Origin: Corallococcus silvisoli
Lineage (GTDB): Bacteria; Myxococcota; Myxococcia; Myxococcales; Myxococcaceae
Direction: 5' to 3'
DNA length: 64,000 nucleotides
NCBI RefSeq assembly: GCF_009909145.1
Contig: NZ_JAAAPJ010000010.1
Span: forward strand, 186,001-250,000
Shown here: positions 1-8,581 of the stretch, piece by piece
How positions within the stretch are numbered: the stretch's first letter is position 1
Layout: every line of letters starts with the position of its first letter
Program-made: the position numbers and the translations under genes
The notes under the pieces: model-generated
Database searches by the model: none
What the model was told of the DNA's origin: nothing
The model's input: only the letters and a program-made list of their open reading frames with translations

Positions 1-2459
1 GCTCCGGCGCGGGGTCGCTCGTCGCCTACGCGCTGCGCATCACCGACCTGGACCCCATCCCGTACAACCTCCTCTTCGAGCGCTTCCTCAACCCGGAGCG
101 CGTGTCGATGCCGGACTTCGATATCGACTTCTGCCAGGACCGGCGCGACGAGGTCATCAAGTACGTGGGCCGCAAGTACGGCGAGATGAACGTGGGGCAG
201 ATCATCACGTTCGGCTCGCTCAAGGCCAAGAGCGTGCTGCGCGACGTGTGCCGCGTCTTCGGCCTGCCCTTCAGCGAAGGCGACCGCATCGCCAAGCTGG
301 TGCCGGAGGTCCTCAACATCACCTTGAAGGAGGCCATCGAGATGGAGCCTCGCCTCAAGGAGATGATCGAGAAGCCCCAGAACATCGGTGAGGTGGAGGG
401 CAACCCCGTCACCACCAAGGACGTGCTCGAGATCGCGCTCGCGCTGGAGGGCCTGCACCGCCAGCCCGGCATGCACGCCGCGGGCGTGGTCATCGCGGAC
501 AAGCCGCTCTGGGAGTTCGTGCCCGTCTATCAGCCGCCGGGCGAGAAGATCCTCATCACCCAGTTCGCCAAGGACGAGGTGGAGGCCGCGGGCCTCGTGA
601 AGTTCGACTTCCTGGGCCTGAAGACGCTCACGGTCATCCAGCACGCGCTGGACCTGGTGAACCGCAACCACGGCAAGGACATCAAGCGGCACGAAATCCC
701 GCTGCACGACGAGAAGATGTGGCAGCTGATGGCGGACGGAGACACCGCCGGCGTCTTCCAGATGGAGTCCAGCGGCTTCACCGAAATGGTGATGAAGCTC
801 AAGCCCACCTGCTTCGAAGACGTCATCGCCGCCGGCGCGCTCTACCGCCCCGGTCCGCTGGACTCCGGCATGGTGGACGTCTTCATCAACCGCAAGCACG
901 GCCGGGAGAAGGTGGCCTATCCGCACCCCAACCTGGAGCCGGTGCTCAAGGACACCTACGGCGTCATCGTCTACCAGGAACAGGTGATGCAGATCTCCCA
1001 GGTGCTGGGAGGCTACACCCTGGGCCGCGCCGACCTTCTTCGCCGCGCGATGGGCAAGAAGAAGGCGGAGGTCATGCAGGCCGAGCGCGCCGGCTTCCTG
1101 GAGGGCTGCAAGACCAACAACGTGGACCTGAAGGTCGCGGGCGAAATCTTCGACCTGATGGAGAAGTTCGCCGAGTACGGCTTCAACAAGAGCCACTCCG
1201 CGGCGTACGGCCTGGTCACCATCCACACGGCGTGGCTCAAGGCCCACTACCCGTGCGAATTCATGGCCGCCCTTCTCACCAGCGAGAAGGACAACACCGA
1301 CAAGGTGGTGAAGCACATCGGCGAGGCCCGCGAGTCGGGCACGCAGGTGCTGCCGCCGGACGTGAACCAGTCCGACCTGGCCTTCGGCGCGGTGGAGGGG
1401 AAGATCCGCTTCGGGCTGGGCGCCATCAAGGGCGTGGGCGAGGGCGCCATCGAGTCCATCCTGGAGGCGCGCAAGGAGGGCCCCTTCAAGAGCCTCTTCG
1501 ACTTCTGCGAGCGCGTGGACGGCCGGCGCGTCAACCGCAAGGTGCTGGAGGCCCTGGTGAAGGCGGGCGCCTTCGACTTCGAGAAGCGCCCGCGCGCGCA
1601 GCTCTTCGAGACCATCGAGCGCGCGATGAACCGCGGCTCCTCCAGCCAGAAGGACCGCGCCGCGGGCCAGAGCTCGCTGTTCGGCATGCTCGCGGGCCCC
1701 GCCACCTCCGGCACCGGCCTCAAGGACGACTACGCCGCGGTGGAGGAGTGGCCGGAGAAGGAGCGCCTGGCCTTCGAGAAGGAGGCCATCGGCTTCTACG
1801 TGTCCGGCCACCCGCTGTACCAGTACGAGAAGGAGCTGAAGCGCTACGCGCGGCCCATCACCGCCGTGCAGCGCGCGCGCCGCGACGAGAAGCTCACCGT
1901 GGCCGGCATCATCACCGTGCTGCGCGAGCGCCCCACCAAGACGGGCAAGCGCATGGCGTGGGTGACCATCGAAGACCTGTCCGGCTCCACGGAGCTGGTG
2001 TGCTTCCCGGGCAAGGACGGCACGCGCAACGTGATGGGCAAGGACGGCAAGTGGTCCAAGCAGGGCCCCAAGCCGGGATACGAGCACTGGGAGCACCTGC
2101 TCAAGTCGGATGACCCCATCCTCGTCTCCGGCACCGTGCAGATCTCCCAGCGCGATGAGAACACGCCCACCGCCGAACTCATCGTCGACGACATCCAGAG
2201 CCTGAAGTCCGTGCGCGAGAAGCGCACCAAGCGGCTGGAGCTGCGCCTGCCCGCGGAGGTCGTCACCGAGGAGCGGCTGGCGAAGCTCAACGAGCTGGCG
2301 AAGAAGTACGCGGGCGCGACGCCCGTGGCGGTGAGCGTGCTCTTCCCCGGCGAGGCGGAAGCGCACATCGCGGGCACCACCCTCAAGGTGCAGGTGAACG
2401 ACGATTTGCTCCTCGCGGTGGACAAGCTCTTCGGGCAGAAGGTCGTCGAGTTCGGCTGA
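1..2459 (+). CDS. dnaE: DNA polymerase III subunit alpha (5'-truncated by window edge)
   Basis: Replicative polymerase catalytic subunit. The reading frame is already open at base 3 and gives 818 residues, so the N-terminal PHP domain and part of the palm lie upstream. The first residues read SGAGSLVAYALRITDLDP and lead into PDFDIDF, the palm motif that carries two of the three catalytic aspartates. Downstream are the family-typical AAGALYRPGPLDSGM, the fingers motif RRAMGKKK and the thumb-proximal AYGLVTIHTAWLKAHYPCEF. A helix-hairpin-helix region follows (FGLGAIKGVGEGAI), and then the OB-fold (KLTVAGIITVLRERPTKTGK) near the C-terminus. This order matches DnaE1 of Proteobacteria. The next gene starts 20 bp after the stop and may be cotranscribed. 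Confidence 0.97.
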   Translation, partial: SGAGSLVAYALRITDLDPIPYNLLFERFLNPERVSMPDFDIDFCQDRRDEVIKYVGRKYGEMNVGQIITFGSLKAKSVLRDVCRVFGLPFSEGDRIAKLVPEVLNITLKEAIEMEPRLKEMIEKPQNIGEVEGNPVTTKDVLEIALALEGLHRQPGMHAAGVVIADKPLWEFVPVYQPPGEKILITQFAKDEVEAAGLVKFDFLGLKTLTVIQHALDLVNRNHGKDIKRHEIPLHDEKMWQLMADGDTAGVFQMESSGFTEMVMKLKPTCFEDVIAAGALYRPGPLDSGMVDVFINRKHGREKVAYPHPNLEPVLKDTYGVIVYQEQVMQISQVLGGYTLGRADLLRRAMGKKKAEVMQAERAGFLEGCKTNNVDLKVAGEIFDLMEKFAEYGFNKSHSAAYGLVTIHTAWLKAHYPCEFMAALLTSEKDNTDKVVKHIGEARESGTQVLPPDVNQSDLAFGAVEGKIRFGLGAIKGVGEGAIESILEARKEGPFKSLFDFCERVDGRRVNRKVLEALVKAGAFDFEKRPRAQLFETIERAMNRGSSSQKDRAAGQSSLFGMLAGPATSGTGLKDDYAAVEEWPEKERLAFEKEAIGFYVSGHPLYQYEKELKRYARPITAVQRARRDEKLTVAGIITVLRERPTKTGKRMAWVTIEDLSGSTELVCFPGKDGTRNVMGKDGKWSKQGPKPGYEHWEHLLKSDDPILVSGTVQISQRDENTPTAELIVDDIQSLKSVREKRTKRLELRLPAEVVTEERLAKLNELAKKYAGATPVAVSVLFPGEAEAHIAGTTLKVQVNDDLLLAVDKLFGQKVVEFG

Positions 2460-2479
2460 TTTCCAAAGGGAGCGATTCC

Positions 2480-3283
2480 ATGGCGGACAGCGTGTTCAAG
2501 GACGGGCTGCTCAAGGGCAAGACGGCGTTCATCTCCGGGGGCAGCAGCGGCATCAACCTGGGGATCGCCACCGCGCTCGTGAAGGCGGGCGCGAAGGTGG
2601 CCATCAACGGCCGCAACGTGGAGAAGCTGGAGGGCGCGGTGAAGGGCCTCCAGGCCCACGGCACCGCCATGGGCGTCGCCGCCGACGTGCGCGACTACGC
2701 GTCCGTGGAGAAGGCGCTCCAGCAGGTGAAGGACGCGTACGGCGAAATCGACGTGCTGGTGTGCGGCGCCGCCGGCAACTTCCCCGCGCCCGTGCTGGGC
2801 ATGTCCTCCAACGGCTTCAAGGCGGTGATGGACATCGACGTGCTGGGCACCTTCAACGTGTCCCGCGCCGCCTTCGAACACCTGCGCAAGCCGGGCGCCG
2901 CGGTCATCAACATCTCCGCGCCCCAGGCCTACCTGCCCATGGCCATGCAGGCCCACGTGTGCGCCGCCAAGGCCGGCGTGGACATGCTCACCCGCGTGCT
3001 CGCCATCGAATGGGGTGGGACGGGCGTGCGCGTCAACGCCATCACCCCGGGTCCCATCGAGGGCACCGAGGGTATGAGCCGTCTGGCCCCCAGCGAGGCG
3101 TCGCGCCTGGCCATCGAGAAGGCCCTCCCGCTCCAGCGCTTCGGCACCCCGGATGACATCGCCCGGCTGGCCCTCTTCCTCGCCTCTGACGCGGCCTCCT
3201 TCATCACCGGCGCCATCATGGTCTGCGACGGCGGCCAGTCCCTCCTGGGCGGCGCCGCGCTGCTCCAGGCGATGACGGGGTGA
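2480..3283 (+). CDS. SDR-family oxidoreductase, 2,4-dienoyl-CoA reductase-like
   Basis: NAD(P)-dependent short-chain dehydrogenase/reductase of 267 residues, the usual SDR length. The Rossmann glycine motif is present in the form GGSSGINLGIA near residue 17, followed by CGAAGNFPAP (the NAG-type strand) and NAITPGPIEGTEG after strand 6. The classical YxxxK is not at its usual spacing. A Tyr in APQAYLPMAMQ lies 13 residues before the Lys of HVCAAKAG, which resembles the displaced Tyr/Lys of dienoyl-CoA reductases. A role in unsaturated fatty-acid oxidation is therefore likely but inferred. The start is supported by an AAAGGGAGCG ribosome site 8-10 bp upstream, and the gene sits 20 bp behind dnaE. 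Confidence 0.85.
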   Translation: MADSVFKDGLLKGKTAFISGGSSGINLGIATALVKAGAKVAINGRNVEKLEGAVKGLQAHGTAMGVAADVRDYASVEKALQQVKDAYGEIDVLVCGAAGNFPAPVLGMSSNGFKAVMDIDVLGTFNVSRAAFEHLRKPGAAVINISAPQAYLPMAMQAHVCAAKAGVDMLTRVLAIEWGGTGVRVNAITPGPIEGTEGMSRLAPSEASRLAIEKALPLQRFGTPDDIARLALFLASDAASFITGAIMVCDGGQSLLGGAALLQAMTG

Positions 3284-3408
3284 GTTACAGTTGAAATGCA
3301 AAATTCCGGTCTCATTTCGCGGAGGCCGGAGGATGTCTGCTAGAAAGCGATGCAACTCCGCGCAGGCCTTCACTGCCGCGCGGAGCTGCTCGCTGGTCGG
3401 AGACATCC

Positions 3409-6400
3409 ATGTCCCCACGTTTCGAAATGCTCGCCCGCGCTGTGGGTTTGAGCGTGTTGTGTCTGGGTCTATCGCTGGGATGCAGTGACTCCGGGGACTC
3501 CCCTCAGCCTCCGCCGGTGGTGGAAGGCGTGGTGGACGCGGCGGCCTCCACGGTGGTGGTGGACCGGGCCACGGGAGTGCTGGCGGACGGCCAGGACACG
3601 GCGGTCGTCACGGTGACGGCGCTGCGCAAGGCGGACGGCTCGCGGCTGTCCGGGCGCCCCGTGACGGTGACGGTGGAGGGGGAGGGCGCCACCGTCGTGC
3701 AGGCCGCGGAGGTGACGGCCAGCAACGGCGAGGCGAAGGCGCGCGTGGCGTCCACGGTGGCGGGCGTGAAGACCGTGAAGGCGTCGGTGAAGGATGAGAA
3801 CGGCAAGCAGGTGCCGCTCACCGCCACCGCCACGGTGGAGTTCGCCGCGGTCTCCAGCGTGACGAAGCTGGTGTTCCGCGCGCCGCTGCCGGACGGCGTG
3901 GCGGGCGTGCCGCTCAGCGGGCTGGTGGTGGAGGTGCGGGATGGACGCGGCGCGGTGGTGGCCGACAGCACGGCGGAGGTGACGCTGTCGCTGGGGTCGG
4001 GTGGCATCGTCTTCCCGGAGGGCCTGCTGAAGGTGGCCGCGGTGAACGGCGTCGCGACCTTCCCGGACGTGGTGCTGAAGCAGGCGGGCGCCAACTACCA
4101 CTTCATCGCGAACGCCCCGGGCTTCGAGCCCGCGGCGAGCAGCTTCTTCAAGGTCCTGCCGGGGGCTCCGGCGGCCCTGGGGCTGAGCACGCTGCTGGAC
4201 TCGGTGGCCGCGGGCGCGACGCAGGACCTCCAGGTGACGGTGCAGGATGCGTACTTCAACACGGTGACGAACTACGCGGGCACGGTGACGCTGACGTCCA
4301 CGGACGGGGCCGCGACGCTGCCCGCCGCCCACCTGTTCACCGCGACGGACGCGGGTGTCTTCACGTTCAAGGGCATCACCTTCCACACCGCCGGGCACCA
4401 GTTCCTGGGCATCAGCGACGGGACCAGCGCCCTGACGTTCACCCTGGCCGTGGACGTGACGGCGGCGGCTCCCGCTCGCCTGGCCTTCTCGCAGCAGCCC
4501 GCCTCCCGCGTGTCGACGCGCGCGTCACTGGGGAGCGTGGCGGTCCAGGTGCGGGACGCCTTCGGCAACACGGTGCCGGTCACGGCTCCTTCGGTGAAGC
4601 TGTCGCTGCCGCAGGGCGCGCTGGTGCTGTCGGGCACGGCGCAGGGGGCGCCGGTGGGTGGCACCGCGACGTTCACGGGGTTGAGCATCGCGGGCCATGG
4701 CACCACGCACCTCGTCGCCTCGGCGCAGGGGTTCGCGGACGTGAGCAGCGCGGACGTGCAGGTGGTGGACGACGTGGCGCCCGCGAAGCCGGTGCTCGCG
4801 CAGACGGGCTCCACGGAGACCAGCCTCACGGTGCAGTGGACGGGCGTGGGCGATGACGGCGACCAGGGACAGCTCGCGTCGCACGAGCTGCGCTACTCCG
4901 TGACGCCCATCACGACGGACGCGGCGTTCACCGCGGCCACGCCGGTGAGCATCGGCGCTCCCGTGCCTCCGGGCACCGCGCAGGCCGCCACGATCTCCAG
5001 CCTCGCGGCGGGCAAGACGTACTACGTGGCGCTGAAGGCGACGGACGCGCACGGCAACTCCGCGCGCTCGGACAGCCTCGCGGTGTCCACGGCCAACCCG
5101 CTGGTGACGCAGCTGGCGTTCGTGACGCAGCCGGCGAACGGCACCGCGGGCTCGGCGCTCGCGGACGTGCGCGTGGCGCTGGAGGATGCGCGCGGCGACG
5201 TCGTCACCTCGGCCACCACGGCGGTCACGCTGACGCTGACCGGGCAGGGGGGCTTCACGGCGGTGACGGTGTCGGCGGTGAACGGCGTGGCCACCTTCAG
5301 CGGGCTGCGCGTGGACACGGCGGGCTCGTTCACGTTCACCGCCACGGCGGGCGCGTTGAACAAGGCGAGCCAGTCCTTCACGGTGGGCGCGGGCGCGGCG
5401 TCGAAGCTCACCGTGTCGAACCTCCCGGCCTCCGTCTCCGCGGGCACCGCGTCCTCCGTGGTCGTGGCGGTGACGGATGCCTTCGGCAACCGGCTCCAGG
5501 GCTACACCGGCACGGTGCACTTCTCGTCCACGGACGCGCAGGCGGTGCTGCCCGCGGACGCGACCTTCACCGCGGCGGACCAGGGCCAGCGGACCCTCTC
5601 CGGCGTCGTCTTCAAGACCGCCGGGACGCAGTCCCTCACCGTCAAGGACACCGTCAACGCGGCCCTCACCGCGACGGTGACCACGGAGGTGCGCTCCAGC
5701 GCGGCGACGTCGTTCGCGGTCGTCGCGGGCGCGGGCCCCTTCGTCGCGGGTGTGGCCACGGGCTTCGAGCTGGTGGCGCGGGACGCCTTCGGCAACGTGG
5801 CGAAGGACTACGCCTCCACGGTGACGTTCTCCTCCACGGACGCGCAGGCGGTGCTGCCCGGCGCCTACACCTTCACCCTGGTGGATGAGGGCCGGCATTC
5901 CTTCAGCGTGGAGCTGCGCACCGCCGGGAACCAGGACGTCGTCGCGGCGGACGTGGCGGCGCCCACCCTGAAGGGCACGCACACCTATGCCGTCGTGCCC
6001 GCGGCCGCGGCCCGGTTGGCGTTCGCCTCCGCGCCCACGACGGGCTCGGTGCGGCAGGCCCTGGCGGACATCCAGGTGGCGCTGCGCGACGCGTATGGCA
6101 ACACCGTCAGCGGCGCGCAGGCCGACGTGACGCTGTCGCTCGCGGGGGGCGCCTTCGCGCAGGGCGCGCTCACCCGCACCACCGTGAGCGGCGTGGCGAC
6201 CTTCTCCGGGGCCGTGGTGAACGACGAGGGCACCTATCAGCTCCATGCCCAGGCGGCGGGCCTGCCGGACATCACGTCCGGGGACCTGAGCATCTCCGAC
6301 ACCGTGCCCCCGAACGCCGCGCAGGGCTTCCACGCGACCGCGGTGTCCGACTCCAGCATCCGTCTGGACTGGGTGGCCCCGGGTGACGACGGCGACCTGG

Positions 6401-8346
6401 GCACGGCCGCGAGCTACGAGCTGCGCTACTCCACGGCGGCCATCACCAGCGCGAACTTCGACGCGGCGACCCGGGTCTCGGGCGTCGGCGCGCCCCAGGC
6501 GTCCGGCACGGCGGAGTCCTTCACCGTCACGGGCCTCCAGGCGGGCGTGACGTACCACTTCGCGCTGAAGACGTTCGACGGCGCGGGGAATGCCAGCGCG
6601 CTGGCCACCGCGAGCAGCGCGACCACCAACCCGTGTGACGGCTACGTGTGCACGCCGCCCGCGTCCCAGTGCGCGGAGGACGGCACGTCGCTGGAGGTGT
6701 ACGCGTCGGTCTGCGTGGTGCAGGCGGGCGTGCCGACCTGCGAGCCCGGCAACACCACCCTTCAGCCGTGCCCCGGCGCGGACGCGGTCTGCTACGCGGG
6801 CGCGTGCGCCACGGCGCCGCACCCGGGCGCGGGCGAGCTGGTCCTGTCGGAGGTGATGCACTCGCCGTCCTCGGGGACGACGGAGTACCTGGAGCTGACC
6901 AACACCACCACGAAGCTGCTGGATGCCAACGGCCTCGTGGTGAACCTGGTGGACGGCGCGGGCACGGCCACGTCCTTCACGGTGAACCACGGCCACGCGC
7001 TGCTGGTGCCGGCGGGAGGCCGCACGGTGCTCGCGCAGGACGCGAACTTCAACCGGAACGGTGGCGTGTCGGCGAACGACGCTTGGGGCACCGACATCTC
7101 CCTGGGGAGCACGGGCTCCATCACCCTCAAGCAGGGGACGACGACGGTGGACAGCCTCGTCTACACGAGCGCGTTCCCGCAGACGCCGGGCCGCGCGATG
7201 AGCCTCGCGGCCAGCATCGTGGGGACCCCGGGCAGCGCGCGGGCCTGGTACTGGTGCGACTCCACCGGCAGCCTGCCCGGCGGGGACCGGGGCACGCCCG
7301 GCAAGCCCAACGACGACTGCGGCCTGAACGTGGAGAAGCCGCTGAACTCCTGCGTCATCCAGTACCCGAAGACGTTCCCGTCGGGTGACGGCGCCTACCC
7401 GGCGATCATCGTCACCACCGACAGCTACGACATCTTCAGCCAGTTCTACAGCTACGACGTCACGACGCGGAACACGAAGGGCAACGACTTCTTCCCGCGC
7501 ATCGAGGCGCAGCTGGGCTACGGCGCGGACGCCACCAACCCGGCGGGCTGGACGTGGACGGCGGCGGACTTCAACTCCAGCTACAGCCCGGCGAACTCCA
7601 ACAACGACGAGGTGAAGGCGACGCTGCAGATCCCCACGCCCGGCACGTACAGCTATGGCTTCCGCTACCGCTTCACGGACGCGGGCGAGCCGTGGGTGTA
7701 CTGCGACCAGAATGGCAAGACGGTGCCGCCCGCGGGCACCTACGGCTCGGTGACGGTGGGCAAGGCGCCGCTGACGAACCACGTGGTCATCAGCGAGTTC
7801 AGCGGCGGCACCACCGCCTCCTCGACGGACGAGTTCATCGAGCTCTACAACCCGACGAACTCGGACGTGGACCTGTCCAACTGGCAGGTGAGCTACAAGT
7901 CCGCCACCGGGGCCACCTGGGGGGCGCCCGTCACGATTCCCGCCGGGAAGGTCATCCGCGCCCATGGCTACTTCCTCCTGGGCGGGACGACCTACAGCGG
8001 CACGGCCATCAAGGACGTCGGCTACACCTTCGATGCGTCGGCCTCGACGACGGGGGGTGGCAACATCCGCGTCCAGCAACTCGTGGGCGGGACGTACGTG
8101 GACGTGGACAGGCTGGGGTACGGCACCGGGAATGCCCCCGAGGGCACCGCGTCCCCTGCGCATCCGGCGTCGGGCGGGAGCCTGGAGCGCAAGGCCGTGT
8201 CCAACTCCACTCCCGCCACCATGGGCACGGCCGGCGCGGACGCCCTTCGTGGCAACGGGTACGACACGGACAACAACAGCGCGGACTTCGTGACCCGCGC
8301 CGCCCGGCAGCCGCAGAACTCCACGAGCCCGCTCGAGTTCTACTGA
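3409..8346 (+). CDS. Large surface lipoprotein with Ig-like, fibronectin III and lamin-tail domains
   Basis: A 1645-residue predicted lipoprotein with signal peptide and lipobox LSLGC (Cys25). Domains by eye: an invasin-type (Big_1-like) repeat at about 45-145; several further Ig-like repeats, three of which share the pattern TSTDGAATLPA/SSTDAQAVLP followed by FxTAGxQ; FnIII-like domains at about 454-561 and 963-1074, each with the pattern GDDGDxG..SYELRYS; a short Cys-rich segment at about 1075-1140; a lamin-tail domain at about 1143-1308 (GELVLSEVMHSP, TEYLELTN); an unnamed beta domain at about 1310-1455; and a second lamin-tail domain at 1460-1645 (HVVISEFSGGTT, DEFIELYNPTN). No catalytic motif is visible. 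A role as a cell-surface or matrix adhesion protein is inferred. It is monocistronic, with a strong hairpin just after the stop. Confidence 0.88.
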   Translation: MSPRFEMLARAVGLSVLCLGLSLGCSDSGDSPQPPPVVEGVVDAAASTVVVDRATGVLADGQDTAVVTVTALRKADGSRLSGRPVTVTVEGEGATVVQAAEVTASNGEAKARVASTVAGVKTVKASVKDENGKQVPLTATATVEFAAVSSVTKLVFRAPLPDGVAGVPLSGLVVEVRDGRGAVVADSTAEVTLSLGSGGIVFPEGLLKVAAVNGVATFPDVVLKQAGANYHFIANAPGFEPAASSFFKVLPGAPAALGLSTLLDSVAAGATQDLQVTVQDAYFNTVTNYAGTVTLTSTDGAATLPAAHLFTATDAGVFTFKGITFHTAGHQFLGISDGTSALTFTLAVDVTAAAPARLAFSQQPASRVSTRASLGSVAVQVRDAFGNTVPVTAPSVKLSLPQGALVLSGTAQGAPVGGTATFTGLSIAGHGTTHLVASAQGFADVSSADVQVVDDVAPAKPVLAQTGSTETSLTVQWTGVGDDGDQGQLASHELRYSVTPITTDAAFTAATPVSIGAPVPPGTAQAATISSLAAGKTYYVALKATDAHGNSARSDSLAVSTANPLVTQLAFVTQPANGTAGSALADVRVALEDARGDVVTSATTAVTLTLTGQGGFTAVTVSAVNGVATFSGLRVDTAGSFTFTATAGALNKASQSFTVGAGAASKLTVSNLPASVSAGTASSVVVAVTDAFGNRLQGYTGTVHFSSTDAQAVLPADATFTAADQGQRTLSGVVFKTAGTQSLTVKDTVNAALTATVTTEVRSSAATSFAVVAGAGPFVAGVATGFELVARDAFGNVAKDYASTVTFSSTDAQAVLPGAYTFTLVDEGRHSFSVELRTAGNQDVVAADVAAPTLKGTHTYAVVPAAAARLAFASAPTTGSVRQALADIQVALRDAYGNTVSGAQADVTLSLAGGAFAQGALTRTTVSGVATFSGAVVNDEGTYQLHAQAAGLPDITSGDLSISDTVPPNAAQGFHATAVSDSSIRLDWVAPGDDGDLGTAASYELRYSTAAITSANFDAATRVSGVGAPQASGTAESFTVTGLQAGVTYHFALKTFDGAGNASALATASSATTNPCDGYVCTPPASQCAEDGTSLEVYASVCVVQAGVPTCEPGNTTLQPCPGADAVCYAGACATAPHPGAGELVLSEVMHSPSSGTTEYLELTNTTTKLLDANGLVVNLVDGAGTATSFTVNHGHALLVPAGGRTVLAQDANFNRNGGVSANDAWGTDISLGSTGSITLKQGTTTVDSLVYTSAFPQTPGRAMSLAASIVGTPGSARAWYWCDSTGSLPGGDRGTPGKPNDDCGLNVEKPLNSCVIQYPKTFPSGDGAYPAIIVTTDSYDIFSQFYSYDVTTRNTKGNDFFPRIEAQLGYGADATNPAGWTWTAADFNSSYSPANSNNDEVKATLQIPTPGTYSYGFRYRFTDAGEPWVYCDQNGKTVPPAGTYGSVTVGKAPLTNHVVISEFSGGTTASSTDEFIELYNPTNSDVDLSNWQVSYKSATGATWGAPVTIPAGKVIRAHGYFLLGGTTYSGTAIKDVGYTFDASASTTGGGNIRVQQLVGGTYVDVDRLGYGTGNAPEGTASPAHPASGGSLERKAVSNSTPATMGTAGADALRGNGYDTDNNSADFVTRAARQPQNSTSPLEFY

Positions 8347-8373
8347 CGCCTCCGTCTCCCCCTTGAAGTCCCA

Positions 8374-8412
8374 GGAAGGCCGCCCCCGGCACCCACGCCG
8401 GGGCGGCCTTCC
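8374..8412 (+). terminator. Strong hairpin after the large lipoprotein gene
   Basis: An inverted repeat begins 28 bp after the lipoprotein stop. The left arm is GGAAGGCCGCCCCCGGC, the loop is ACCCAC and the right arm is GCCGGGGCGGCCTTCC, giving a 16-bp stem with a single bulged C. There is no long T tract, only CCGCCTTTGG after the stem. This form is common for terminators in very GC-rich genomes. Confidence 0.7.
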
Positions 8413-8581
8413 GCCTTTGGGGCACCGACCGCCCGTCCGCCGCCCGACGGACGGGGCAGGGGAGGGCGTCCACTGCACGGCACCCGCTCACGCCACGCCA
8501 CACGGATGCTGCCAGCGCCGACGGAGCGCATTAGCTTTGGGCACCTTCCCTGACACCCACGGCTTGAGAGGAGCCCCTCCC

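Noticed and set aside
4525..8478. A 1317-codon open frame antisense to the large lipoprotein gene
   Set aside because: It has Arg/His/Gly-heavy composition, no family motif, and runs opposite a gene with clear domains. Long antisense frames are expected at this GC content.
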